This document shows, one piece after another, positions 6,968 to 16,065 of a stretch of 27,573 nt of DNA. The notes below the pieces were generated by a model. The model ran no database searches. It worked only from the letters and a program-made list of their open reading frames with translations, and had not been told where the DNA came from. This DNA comes from a virus. A program made the position numbers and the translations under genes. The stretch is from positions 1 through 27,573 of the IMG/VR virus record IMGVR_UViG_3300022752_000316; one strand, written 5' to 3'. Position 1 is the first letter of the stretch. Every line of letters begins with the position of its first letter.

Positions 6968-8027
6968 TGTTTCCTTCCGTATACCAGCCATCTCCCCACA
7001 GAGTTTCTAATCTGCGGAAATAGTATTCATATTGCTTGGCTATAACATCTACCGAGTAGAGCGATATAGCTCTATCTCTAATAGCCTGCCTATCCAAGTT
7101 CTTTACGTTCTGCGTTGCTAAGATAAACTCTTCTACATTGCGACATCTAAAACCAGTCACACCTTGCACTACAGTTTCTGTAAATGCACCCCAGTCTGTT
7201 GTGATTACTGGAGTTCCACAGGCTTGTGATTCAATATTCACATTACCAAAAGGTTCTAAGTAAAGCGTTGGGACAAATGTTGCTATCGCTCCACCCATCA
7301 ACTCTGCACGCTTCTCAGGTCCAACGGGACCTAGATACTCACCATAGTTTGGTATGTGTGGTCCAGGACCTGCAAAGATAAGTCTTGCTCCGATAGTTTT
7401 GCAGATATGCGCTGCAATGTCTATTCCTTTTCTCGGAATCATTCTTCCAATATACAGGTAATAATCTCCATCGCCTTTACCAATTGGAAACATTTCAGGA
7501 TCTAAATAACCTGGAATTACTGCATCAAAGAATGAACCATCTACTTGAGCAGCGTTCTTATGTTGAGCATAGATTGCGTGCATCCAAGCATAAGATTCAT
7601 AAACTCTATATTGAGAAAAGACTCCTGCATAACCTACGCCAAACTCTACTGTCATCATATGTGGCAGTGCATCTGCTATCGGCTTATGACTTGCTCCACC
7701 AATTACACAGATGAAGTCTTGCTTCTCTGCTCGTTTCTTAATCTCAATAGCAGCTTTCTTATTAAACTTTTGCCAGTGAGGTAAACGATAATCAAAGGGT
7801 GCTTCAACATAAGGCTTGTTACCTACAACGATTCTTCTCTGTGTTTCAGAGATGCAAGATATGTGCTCATCTACTTGAGCTTCATTCTCATCGCCTGCAT
7901 ATAGGTAGACCGTATGGCCTAACCCTTTCATCATATTGCAGAATCTGCGAACCTTTTCAGTGTACGCACAACCTGCAAATTCTTTAGTTACCTGTGTATG
8001 GGGTAGCGCTACTACGTGGAATCTCAT
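6942..8027 (-). CDS. GT4-type (GT-B fold) glycosyltransferase
   Basis: This 361-residue protein is a retaining GT-B glycosyltransferase of the group 1/GT4 type. The N-terminal half has the usual opening (MRFHVVALPHTQVTKEFAG) and Rossmann strands. The C-terminal nucleotide-sugar domain shows YLYIGRMIPRKGIDIA (about 190-205) and the EX7E signature EPFGNVNIE (E258, E266) followed by SQACGTPVITTDWGAFTE. It should transfer a sugar from a nucleotide donor, but donor and acceptor cannot be read from sequence. It lies nine bases after a GT25-type enzyme that itself overlaps a collagen-like gene, so the virion fibre is a plausible acceptor; host-surface or DNA modification are alternatives. No clear Shine-Dalgarno sequence precedes the ATG. 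Confidence 0.85.
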   Translation of the reverse strand: MRFHVVALPHTQVTKEFAGCAYTEKVRRFCNMMKGLGHTVYLYAGDENEAQVDEHISCISETQRRIVVGNKPYVEAPFDYRLPHWQKFNKKAAIEIKKRAEKQDFICVIGGASHKPIADALPHMMTVEFGVGYAGVFSQYRVYESYAWMHAIYAQHKNAAQVDGSFFDAVIPGYLDPEMFPIGKGDGDYYLYIGRMIPRKGIDIAAHICKTIGARLIFAGPGPHIPNYGEYLGPVGPEKRAELMGGAIATFVPTLYLEPFGNVNIESQACGTPVITTDWGAFTETVVQGVTGFRCRNVEEFILATQNVKNLDRQAIRDRAISLYSVDVIAKQYEYYFRRLETLWGDGWYTEGNNANTGRND

Positions 8028-8036
8028 ACCACAATT

Positions 8037-9773
<1,737 letters not shown>

Positions 9774-9774
<1 letters not shown>

Positions 9775-10061
9775 CAGGTAGAGACCGCCCTGAGAGCAGC
9801 CGCCGCAGGTAAGCCAGAAGTAGAAGCGATGTAATTGCATACACCACTAAAATCAAGCCAATTGGCTTTAGAAGCGATGCCAGCAATTTCATTTAAGACT
9901 CCTACGGTATCTGTGACGGTAAGAGTGACGCTACGTTGTGCAGCCCATTGTTGGGCAGCCTTAGCCATATCAACCATATTAGCAGCAATACGATATGTTC
10001 CACCATTAGCTAGACGATTTAACTCTGAATTGAGAGTTGTTCCTGCAACACCTAGTGCCAC
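9774..10061 (-). CDS. Small phage protein, helical then LxFSGVCNYIA-type end
   Basis: This 95-residue protein has a helical N-terminal half (LNSELNRLANGGTYRIAANMVDMAKAAQQWA region) and ends with WLDFSGVCNYIASTSGLPAAAALRAV. I associate this C-terminal element with short proteins in tail regions of environmental and actinobacterial phages. No enzymatic motif is seen. The start is a GTG at 10061 with AGGGGT upstream. Its TGA overlaps the next ATG. A virion or assembly role is inferred from position alone. Confidence 0.5.
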
Positions 10062-10071
10062 TATCTACCCC

Positions 10072-10230
10072 TTACTTTTTCTTTTTTGCTACTGCAGCGT
10101 TATCTATTAAGTTTGGATAAGGCCTACCTGCTGCCTTAGCTCTTTTCTTAGCAGCGCTTTTCTGTGCAGGCGTTAACTTCTTAGATGTTTTATTTGGGTT
10201 TTTTGTTTCCCAGAATGGTTTCTTCTTCAC
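10072..10230 (-). CDS. Small Lys-rich protein with AAGRPYPNLIDN motif
   Basis: This 52-residue protein has 15 lysines and follows the pattern KPFWETKNPNK - LTPAQK - AKAAGRPYPNLIDN - KKKK. I recognise this arrangement from small conserved phage proteins of unknown function. The GTG start at 10230 overlaps the upstream stop by four bases (GTGA). It was identified by direct translation. High positive charge suggests DNA or RNA contact, for example packaging with the genome, but this is inference. It is one of a chain of basic mini-proteins between the capsid and tail genes. Confidence 0.65.
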   Translation of the reverse strand: MKKKPFWETKNPNKTSKKLTPAQKSAAKKRAKAAGRPYPNLIDNAAVAKKKK

Positions 10231-10496
10231 CACTTCACCTTATCTGCCCAATATGCGGCGCTCATTTTACCTTTAGCGATATTCTTTGCGTGACGGGCTT
10301 TGAAAGACTTTTGCCTAGGTGAAGGCTGTCTATCTCCTGTTACGCCTTGCTGTCCGAATCTAATTGTCTTGATTTGAGATCCTTCTTTGGCAACAACAAC
10401 GTGGCTCTTAGTTGGGTGGCTAGGCGTACGCTTGGGTTTATTGAAGCCCGATACACCAGCTCGTGTAAGACGCGGATCACTTTTTTTCTTTGCCAT
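10227..10496 (-). CDS. Conserved small basic phage protein (RAGVSGFNKPKRTP family)
   Basis: This 89-residue protein has a distinctive series of blocks: RAGVSGFNKPKRTPSHPTKS, HVVVAKEG, KTIRFGQQGV, RQKSFKARHAKNIAKG and MSAAYWADKVKW. This combination is highly conserved in small proteins of many tailed phages, including marine and freshwater ones. I believe it matches a Pfam domain of unknown function (possibly DUF6321), but could not verify the number. It is strongly basic. Conservation and context in the late region suggest a virion or genome-associated protein. Its first 20 bases overlap the end of the preceding small gene, and its end overlaps the next by four bases. Confidence 0.75.
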   Translation of the reverse strand: MAKKKSDPRLTRAGVSGFNKPKRTPSHPTKSHVVVAKEGSQIKTIRFGQQGVTGDRQPSPRQKSFKARHAKNIAKGKMSAAYWADKVKW

Positions 10497-10617
10497 ATTC
10501 TCCGTACTTTCCTAAGATTGCTCGGATTGTTCCGTTCTTATTAAGTCTAACAATCATTCCATTCTTAATCTGAACAGAGTTAAATCCTCGGTGTGTCTTG
10601 TATTGCCCTGAAGACAT
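10477..10617 (-). CDS. Small protein, 46 residues
   Basis: Direct translation gives a 46-residue protein beginning MSSGQYKTHRGFNSVQIKNG and containing IVRLNKNGTIRAILG. This looks like two short beta hairpins with a basic end (KEKK). It starts by a TAATG overlap with the upstream gene and overlaps the next gene by 20 bases in another frame, which supports genuine compact packing. No family was recognised. Function unknown. Confidence 0.55.
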   Translation of the reverse strand: MSSGQYKTHRGFNSVQIKNGMIVRLNKNGTIRAILGKYGEYGKEKK

Positions 10618-10778
10618 TACTTTTTCTTCTTAGCCTTGCCAGCCTCAGAAAGAGCGATAGCAATGGCTTGCTTGCGAGACTTGACTACTGGCCCTTTTTT
10701 GCTACCTGAATGAAGTTTGCCACCTTTGAACTCGCGCATAACTTTCTCAACTTTCTTTGCGCTTTTGGTTTTTTTCAT
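10617..10778 (-). CDS. Small Lys-rich protein, DUF6496-like
   Basis: This 53-residue protein has 17 lysines. It contains EKVMREFKGGKLHSGSKKGP (residues 11-30) followed by SRKQAIAIALSEAGKAKKKK. The pattern VMxEFKxGKLxSGSKKGPxVxxRKQAIAIALSEA matches, as I recall it, the small domain family DUF6496 found in phages and bacteria; the name is from memory. Function unknown; DNA binding is plausible from charge. Starts and ends by TAATG overlaps with both neighbours, so it belongs to a coupled chain. Confidence 0.72.
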   Translation of the reverse strand: MKKTKSAKKVEKVMREFKGGKLHSGSKKGPVVKSRKQAIAIALSEAGKAKKKK

Positions 10779-10969
10779 TACTTACTGCCCATTTTCTTCT
10801 TCATTCCTGAAACTTTCTTTAGGCGTGGGTTAGCTTTGACAGCCTTAGCAGAAGCCTTACGAGCGCCTGCAGCAAGAATTGCTCCAGCGCGTTCCATACC
10901 AACTCCTTGCTTTGCAGCAATTTTCTTTTGGACTGCCTTAAATCCTGGATGTGCTTTTCCTTTTTTCAT
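10778..10969 (-). CDS. Small basic phage protein (KAHPGFKAVQ family)
   Basis: This 63-residue protein follows the pattern KAHPGFKAVQKKIAAKQGV - ERAGAILAAGARKAS - KANPRLKKV, which I recognise as a small conserved phage protein. Residues 10-45 should form two helices; the rest is basic (16 lysines in total). The ATG overlaps the upstream gene's stop as ATGA. It may bind nucleic acid or another virion protein, but no function is established. Confidence 0.72.
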   Translation of the reverse strand: MKKGKAHPGFKAVQKKIAAKQGVGMERAGAILAAGARKASAKAVKANPRLKKVSGMKKKMGSK

Positions 10970-11112
10970 TTTGCTGCCTTTCCTGGAGCACCCTTCATCA
11001 AGGACTCATAGGTCATAAAAGGCTTATCGTTTGTGTCTGGAGGCCAAGGTGTGTACTCGTCCTCTTCTGGCTCAAACTTGTTACCGTATTCTTCTGGATA
11101 GTTTCCTGGCAT
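10966..11112 (-). CDS. Small acidic protein, 48 residues
   Basis: Direct translation gives a 48-residue protein, MPGNYPEEYG - FEPEEDEYTPWPPD - KPFMTYESLMKG, acidic in its first half and basic at the end. AAGGAG precedes the ATG. Its stop overlaps the next start (ATGA). It stands out among its basic neighbours by charge and could be a partner of one of them. No family recognised. Confidence 0.6.
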   Translation of the reverse strand: MPGNYPEEYGNKFEPEEDEYTPWPPDTNDKPFMTYESLMKGAPGKAAK

Positions 11113-11113
11113 T

Positions 11114-11404
11114 TTAGTTCTCCTTGAACTTTAGAGTGTTTCCGTCAAAGGCTTTACCAGCCTCATTAGATAACATCATTGCTGCGTCTATATCTTTTTT
11201 CTTGGTGGATATTGGTTCTACTCCCTGCCTTAAAGCAGAATAGTAAGAATCCAATTCTTTATCCCAGTTCTTCTCTTTGTCCTTATCCCAACCTTGCCTA
11301 GTAGGGAAGCACCCTGCAAAGCCAAAGTTTGCTGATTGCAAACAATCGGAATAAGACTCGTGATCTTGTGTTTTGCAACCTGAACGACAATTTGGATTTT
11401 TCAT
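11114..11404 (-). CDS. Small Cys-containing protein (CRSGCKTQDHESY type)
   Basis: This 96-residue protein opens with PNCRSGCKTQDHESYSDCL. Cysteines at 6, 10, 21 and 32, plus a His at 15, could bind a metal. The rest is helical (WDKELDSYYSALRQG, about 47-61) followed by PISTKKKDIDAAMMLSNEAGKAF. I associate this N-terminal CxxGCxTxDHxSY pattern with small proteins found near capsid genes in actinophage-like genomes. The role is unknown. Its ATG overlaps the upstream gene's stop by four bases. Confidence 0.55.
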   Translation of the reverse strand: MKNPNCRSGCKTQDHESYSDCLQSANFGFAGCFPTRQGWDKDKEKNWDKELDSYYSALRQGVEPISTKKKDIDAAMMLSNEAGKAFDGNTLKFKEN

Positions 11405-11724
11405 ATTTGAGTTACGTAGCTCCCATATCCAGCGTCAATAAATATCTGTGCCTGTGCATCACTAATGGTATTTGTAGTACCACCAAGGTAGTATGAATCA
11501 GCAGCAGCTAGTGTATCTTGACTTGGTGTCTGCTCTACAGTAACAGTAGTTCCGTTAACGATAAATGTATAACCGCGAGGAATATCAGTAAGGAATGGAT
11601 TGATAGTTCCTGTTATTGAACCACCAGTTATTGGCCTACCAGCAAGGCGAGCATATGGAGTGAATTGGGTATAATCAGCTCCCCAAGTTTCCCAACGCCA
11701 AGGTGTTGTTAATGTGTAGGGCAT
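11401..11724 (-). CDS. Small protein after the capsid gene (possible neck or decoration protein)
   Basis: This 107-residue protein begins MPYTLTTPWRWETWGADYTQF, then has beta strands (GGSITGTINPF, GYTFIVNGTTVTVEQT) and a short helical end (ISDAQAQIFIDAGYGSY). It is the first cistron after the major capsid gene, where decoration, head-completion or neck proteins are usually encoded. There is no recognisable family motif. AAAGGAAGAG lies just before the ATG. Function inferred only from position. Confidence 0.5.
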   Translation of the reverse strand: MPYTLTTPWRWETWGADYTQFTPYARLAGRPITGGSITGTINPFLTDIPRGYTFIVNGTTVTVEQTPSQDTLAAADSYYLGGTTNTISDAQAQIFIDAGYGSYVTQI

Positions 11725-11739
11725 CTCTTCCTTTCAGAA

Positions 11740-11785
11740 TTGACTCACCACCAAGCAGGGTTTCAAGGCCCTGCCTGATAGTCAA
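11740..11785 (-). other. Two-tier hairpin directly after the capsid gene
   Basis: TTGACT (11740-11745) pairs with AGTCAA (11780-11785), and inside it GCAGGG (11755-11760) pairs with CCCTGC (11769-11774). On the minus-strand mRNA this lies just after the capsid stop codon. There is no U-tract, so it is more likely an RNA 3'-end stabiliser, a weak attenuator or a processing site than a full terminator. It may help set high capsid expression. Confidence 0.4.
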
Positions 11786-11792
11786 TCAACTA

Positions 11793-12734
11793 CTAATTGA
11801 TAGAAGTTGCAGTCTCAATGCGGTATAGAGCCGCTTCACGAAGACGTGCAAAGCCACCAAAGTAGTACCAGCCGATGGTGCGGAAACGGCGCAGAGCGTC
11901 AATTTCTGGACCAATCACAACTGATGTATCTTGGACGGTTGCTTCAGCAAGTGCTTCACGACCTGCAACTACTGCGCTATAGACAGTAACTGCTGGTGAT
12001 TGCGTATTTGCCGCAGACGGAACGCGAGGTGTTTCAACAATGAATGCACCTTCAAGAACGCCAACTGCTCCAGCAACGAACGGAGTACGATCAACGTACT
12101 TGGTTAGCTCCTGGAATCCACCAGTGCCTGATTCGGCACGGAGGTCAGCAGACTGACGTGGGTGTAGATATGCAGCATATAGATCGCCAATGCGAGGAAC
12201 TGCCTTGTTGCTGCGAAGCTGAACAACAGCCTTACGGATGTTAGCAGTAGTAATAGTGCCAGAGGATGTAATACCGTTGGTGCCAGTTGCGGCTCCACCG
12301 TAGATTACGTTAGTTCCTGTGGAACCAGTTAGAACGGCTGCTACTACAGAGTCAATAGAATCTGCAGCGTTGTATGCAATGATATCAGCAAGAGCTGCAT
12401 CAACATCATTAAATGATGTTAGGTTCAGCTTCTTGGTGGTTGTTACGGCTGAGCCGTACTCGTTTAGTGTTACAGTAACCTGTGATGGGTTACCAAGAGC
12501 AATAGAGGAAACATCAGAAGTTTCTGTCAAAGTACCAGTCGCTGTTGCAAGATCTGAGTAAATGGAGAATACAACTGACGAACCTGGCATTGCTTGCTGT
12601 ACTGGCTTAACATCAGCCAACGCACGCATCACTGGGATGGAGCGAAGAGCCATACGAACATACTGATCGTACGCACTCTGTACAAGGTTTTGCATTGACG
12701 AAATTTGTGTCAATGTACCTGTAGGAATTGCCAT
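11793..12734 (-). CDS. Major capsid protein (HK97 fold, N4 gp56-like)
   Basis: This 313-residue protein has the length and features of an HK97-fold major capsid protein of the N4 gp56-like group. The N-terminal helix region contains QNLVQSAYDQYVRMALRSIP. A beta stretch VTVTLNEYGSAVTTTKKLNLTSF leads into a helical spine (DVDAALADIIAYNAADSID). The A-domain contains YAAYLHPRQSADLRAES and VGVLEGAFIVETPRV. The last segment, GWYYFGGFARLREAALYRIET, is typical of the end of these proteins. It follows the scaffold gene, and a good AAAGG precedes the ATG. There is no fused protease or delta domain. It is the main shell subunit; the subfamily assignment is less certain than the role. Confidence 0.85.
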   Translation of the reverse strand: MAIPTGTLTQISSMQNLVQSAYDQYVRMALRSIPVMRALADVKPVQQAMPGSSVVFSIYSDLATATGTLTETSDVSSIALGNPSQVTVTLNEYGSAVTTTKKLNLTSFNDVDAALADIIAYNAADSIDSVVAAVLTGSTGTNVIYGGAATGTNGITSSGTITTANIRKAVVQLRSNKAVPRIGDLYAAYLHPRQSADLRAESGTGGFQELTKYVDRTPFVAGAVGVLEGAFIVETPRVPSAANTQSPAVTVYSAVVAGREALAEATVQDTSVVIGPEIDALRRFRTIGWYYFGGFARLREAALYRIETATSIN

Positions 12735-12762
12735 TTATTTTACCTTTCGGATAGGTTCGGTC

Positions 12763-13233
12763 TTAGAGACCAGACGACCTAATAATTTCATCCAGTTCTT
12801 CACGGCTATTTGCATTCATCAACTTACGATGAACGTCTGCTTGGAACTCAGGAGTAATTCCCTGCTCTACAGCATTAGTCATCCGTTGATATGCAGCCGC
12901 TTGCTTTGGGTCCACATTAGGCGTTGCCTGGTTTGACTGGGTTTCATAGCCGAATACATCGGCATAATCTTCCAGCCATTTTGATACAGACTCCTCAGTT
13001 GGGTCTATATCCTGTGGGATAAATGCAGCAATTTTGCTGTTTACCCCCCGACTAGCAAGAGCATCTTTGATTGCTCGCTCACGGTTGGATTTAGAGATAG
13101 ATTCAAACTGAACTTTTAGTTCAGCTAGTTCTTTCTCTTTTTGTTTATTTGCTTTTCGCAACTGTTTGACGAGATCATTGCCATCATTAGATGGTGTATC
13201 AAAGTCGTCATCTTCGTAGTCGTAGTTGGACAT
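12763..13233 (-). CDS. Capsid scaffolding protein
   Basis: This 156-residue protein has an acidic start (SNYDYEDDDFDTPSNDGND), a charged coiled-coil helix (about residues 20-55, LVKQLRKANKQKEKELAELK region), a middle with SRGVNSKIAAFIPQDIDPTEE, and a helical C-terminus (EFQADVHRKLMNA - REELDEIIRSSGL). These are usual features of phage scaffolding proteins, which direct capsid assembly and then leave. It lies immediately before the major capsid gene. The start at 13233 is chosen over 13275 because GGGAGAAGGACC precedes it; the longer frame adds 14 unconvincing residues. No protease is seen in the window. Confidence 0.78.
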   Translation of the reverse strand: MSNYDYEDDDFDTPSNDGNDLVKQLRKANKQKEKELAELKVQFESISKSNRERAIKDALASRGVNSKIAAFIPQDIDPTEESVSKWLEDYADVFGYETQSNQATPNVDPKQAAAYQRMTNAVEQGITPEFQADVHRKLMNANSREELDEIIRSSGL

Positions 13234-13272
13234 AGGTCCTTCTCCCATTTCTTTTTGAGTTGACGTAGACCT

Positions 13273-13349
13273 CATACAGACTTGGGGATTTCTGTATGGC
13301 TTCTACTACTGGTTTTGATATCTCTCTAACGGACCAGTCGTCCCGTTAG
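13273..13349 (-). other. Two hairpins in the scaffold leader
   Basis: CATACAGA (13273-13280) pairs with TCTGTATG (13291-13298), and CTAACGG (13326-13332) pairs with CCGTTAG (13343-13349). Both lie in the gap between the 429-residue gene and the scaffold gene. Neither is followed by a U-tract on the minus strand. Possible roles are RNA processing or protection, giving higher levels of scaffold and capsid messages. Confidence 0.4.
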
Positions 13350-13355
13350 CAGGCC

Positions 13356-14645
13356 TTAGTATTGACCAGCGCGTTCGCGGTCTAGTGCTCCGCCAGTAAT
13401 TCCAGTTGTTCCACTGAAGGCGGCTGTTTCAAGTTGTCCTAGTCTGCGTCTTTGACGGCGTGCTTTCTCAGCATCAGGTAGGGCAAAGACTTCTGCTTCT
13501 GCTACTTGTTGAGTGTATTCAGGTTGTTGATAAATCTGTGATAGTTGGCGACCACGCTCTAAGCCACTAGCGATAGTTCCGAAGCCTTGTAGAGCTGCCT
13601 CTTTAGTAACGCCATAGCGTTGCAACTCTTCTGCTCTGGCAAGTCCAGTCTTAAGACCTGCTTGCATTGCGCCTGCTCCGATTTCAGCAGCACCAACTTT
13701 ACGCTTAATGTTAGTAATTGCTTGAGCTGGGTCAAGAGCGTAGGCAAGAATATCTCCACCAGTAATCTCAGGATAGAACTCACGAAGTGCTCTAGAGACT
13801 TCTGGATTAGCATTGACTACTCTGGTTTGTGCGGTCTGGATACGATCTTCTAGTTCAACAGGAGATACATCTCCAGCGATAAACTTCTCAAATCCTTGTT
13901 GGATTCCCATATCACCGCGTGTGTAATAACTTTCAGGTAAGCCATATTGACGCATCACATTTTGATATTGGTCTTCAAGGTTAATATACTCTGCCTCTGA
14001 TAAAGCTCTAAGGCCTTTTTTAATTCGCTGAGAATTAGCTGCAAAACGTTTTTCATAAGCAGGCGTAGCTCGAAGTCTTAAAGTAAGTTCATCTTTTGAT
14101 AGACCTTGAACAATAAATTGCTTTACATCCTCAAGTAATCCACCCATACCATAACGGTCAAACTCTGCAAACAGTAAATCATAAGCAGATTGACCTTTAC
14201 GGCGCTTTTCCTCTGCTGCGGTTTGAGCAATGTAAGCATTGTAAGATGCTAGGTCAGTAAAGATTCTGCCATCTGGGGCTGTATAAGTTATAGGACCAGC
14301 ACCGCCAATAGCAGTTCCAGCACCAGCACTAGCACCAGCACCTGTTGCTCCTGTAGGTCCTGTTGCTCTTGTAGGAGTTACTGGAGTTGTTGATACTCTA
14401 CTAGCAGTTGCTTTAGGACCAGTAGCCCCTGGTGTTACTTCCATACCTGCTGCTGCAGCAGCTTCTGCAACAGCCTTGTTTGCTTCTACTTGAGCAGGAC
14501 TAAGGCCAGTTTTAGGATCGCGTACATAATAAGGGTCTACAGGTGTCTTAATAGGTGTTTTAGTAGGTGTCCTAGTGCCAGGAGAAATATCTAAATAGTC
14601 TCCACCGCCATCAATAAGGCTCATCCCTGGATTTATTCTAGCCAT
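13356..14645 (-). CDS. Virion-associated protein with short collagen-like linker
   Basis: This 429-residue protein has a low-complexity N-terminal part (1-130) with TPTKTPIKTP and a short collagen-like patch ([11 protein letters not shown] region, about 90-105). A helix-rich body follows, marked by LSKDELTLRLRATPAYEKRF, LSEAEYINLEDQYQNVMRQYGLP and FIAGDVSPVELEDRI. A basic C-terminal end contains DAEKARRQRRRLGQLETAAFSG. I associate the LRATPAY/YGLP body with uncharacterised proteins of environmental actinophages. Together with the two upstream large genes it fills the gap between portal and capsid, where internal or ejection proteins could be encoded. There is no enzymatic motif. Confidence 0.5.
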   Translation of the reverse strand: MARINPGMSLIDGGGDYLDISPGTRTPTKTPIKTPVDPYYVRDPKTGLSPAQVEANKAVAEAAAAAGMEVTPGATGPKATASRVSTTPVTPTRATGPTGATGAGASAGAGTAIGGAGPITYTAPDGRIFTDLASYNAYIAQTAAEEKRRKGQSAYDLLFAEFDRYGMGGLLEDVKQFIVQGLSKDELTLRLRATPAYEKRFAANSQRIKKGLRALSEAEYINLEDQYQNVMRQYGLPESYYTRGDMGIQQGFEKFIAGDVSPVELEDRIQTAQTRVVNANPEVSRALREFYPEITGGDILAYALDPAQAITNIKRKVGAAEIGAGAMQAGLKTGLARAEELQRYGVTKEAALQGFGTIASGLERGRQLSQIYQQPEYTQQVAEAEVFALPDAEKARRQRRRLGQLETAAFSGTTGITGGALDRERAGQY

Positions 14646-14649
14646 TTAT

Positions 14650-16053
14650 TTACCCCTGGAATCCGAAGTCACGAAGTACTCCTAATGCAATATTTGATAC
14701 TTCTTCACGAGCGTTATCTGTATATTGCCAACGCGGGTCTTTGCGAATTGTTTTTCTATAGTCATATAGAGTCTGCTCTTTATCTGGCCCAATAGCTTCA
14801 CGAAGCAACGGATCATCTAGACTAATAGCATCCTCATCTAACTCAAGCAGTGCAGCCATTTGACGGCGATAAGGATTGTATATTGTTTCAAGGTCCACAC
14901 CTTGGTCTAATAATCCACCAACTTTTTCAGGTAAACCTAGTTTTGCGACATTGCGAATAATTTGCTTATATGTATCAACTGATTCGCCTGCTTCAATATT
15001 TTGAATCCAGTTTTGCACCTCGGCACCAAATGCTTTATTTAAGTCAAGGCCATTAGCCTTAGCAGCCTTCTGTAATTTTGCTAGATTCTCACCAGCTCTA
15101 CCGCCTAAAACTCCATCTTTGCCAACAAGTATATTACCTCGTAGCATAGAAAGGACAGTGGCTCTATCGTTTTCTTGTCCACTATCATATATTTGTTGAG
15201 CAAAGTTTCTTGCTTCGTCATCTGTAATAGTAGCACCAGATTCCAAAGCATATTCTTTTACTTTATTGATTGTTTCAGTAAGGCCGCGACCATACTCAGT
15301 CTTTGCACCAGCAGAGGCTAGAGCATCACCAGTTAAACCTTTAGTTACTTGATTGTATATGCTTTTAAGTTTTATTCGCTTTTCAATTTCTGGATCTTTA
15401 AGGGCATTAGCATCTATCTCAGACTTAAAAGCCTTTGCAATGTTTTGCTCTAGCCAAAAATCGTCATCAAGTCCACCAGTAGTACTGGCAACATTTACTC
15501 CATCTTTAACAGAGTACTTGGTAGTAATAGGGTTTTTCTTTTGCTCTGCCTGAAGTTTCTTGCGCCACTCTTTAAGTCTTTCAGGAGTTATCTCTAAACC
15601 AAATTTTTCAAGTGCTTTTGCTACTCGAGCATCAGCAGTAGAATCATCATCTATGCGGGTAGTTCTTTGAGTAGATGGACCTTTAGGTGCTCCACTTGCA
15701 CTACGAGGCGCAGTGTTCTCAATTAAGAACTCTCGCAATGTTAAAGCAGGACGACCAGTTCTTGATGCCTCAATAGCAAGTTCACCATTAGCTCTACTGT
15801 AAGCATCTGCTATTGTCTTATTATATTTATTTGTAGATACTTTAAGATACCCAGCAGCAACTAATAAATCTGCAACTTCTTTGATTTGAGCAGGCGAAGA
15901 ATTTATCAAGTCCATAGCAAAAGGGTCTGTGGCTACAGATAACTGTCCACCTTTATATCCAGCATATCCGCCTTGAACATTGGAGATAGTGGAACCACTA
16001 GATGGAAGAGCTTGATTCTTCCAGTTGTTCCAGAATGCACCTTCTTCTGCCAC
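14650..16053 (-). CDS. Virion-associated (possible internal/ejection) protein, 467 residues
   Basis: This 467-residue helix-rich protein starts at a GTG with the textbook site AGGAGATATAC. Around residues 55-95, IKEVADLLVAAGYL - TIADAYSRANGEL resembles the layout of a small peptidoglycan-binding-1 type helix bundle. The middle is charged and helical. The C-terminal part has LLDQGVDLETIYNPYRRQMA and DPRWQYTDNAREE, elements I associate with uncharacterised environmental phage proteins. The gene follows the 1558-residue gene by 12 bp and precedes the 429-residue gene by 4 bp. A set of internal virion proteins ejected with DNA is the favoured reading, but not proven. Confidence 0.5.
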   Translation of the reverse strand: MAEEGAFWNNWKNQALPSSGSTISNVQGGYAGYKGGQLSVATDPFAMDLINSSPAQIKEVADLLVAAGYLKVSTNKYNKTIADAYSRANGELAIEASRTGRPALTLREFLIENTAPRSASGAPKGPSTQRTTRIDDDSTADARVAKALEKFGLEITPERLKEWRKKLQAEQKKNPITTKYSVKDGVNVASTTGGLDDDFWLEQNIAKAFKSEIDANALKDPEIEKRIKLKSIYNQVTKGLTGDALASAGAKTEYGRGLTETINKVKEYALESGATITDDEARNFAQQIYDSGQENDRATVLSMLRGNILVGKDGVLGGRAGENLAKLQKAAKANGLDLNKAFGAEVQNWIQNIEAGESVDTYKQIIRNVAKLGLPEKVGGLLDQGVDLETIYNPYRRQMAALLELDEDAISLDDPLLREAIGPDKEQTLYDYRKTIRKDPRWQYTDNAREEVSNIALGVLRDFGFQG

Positions 16054-16065
16054 GTATATCTCCTG

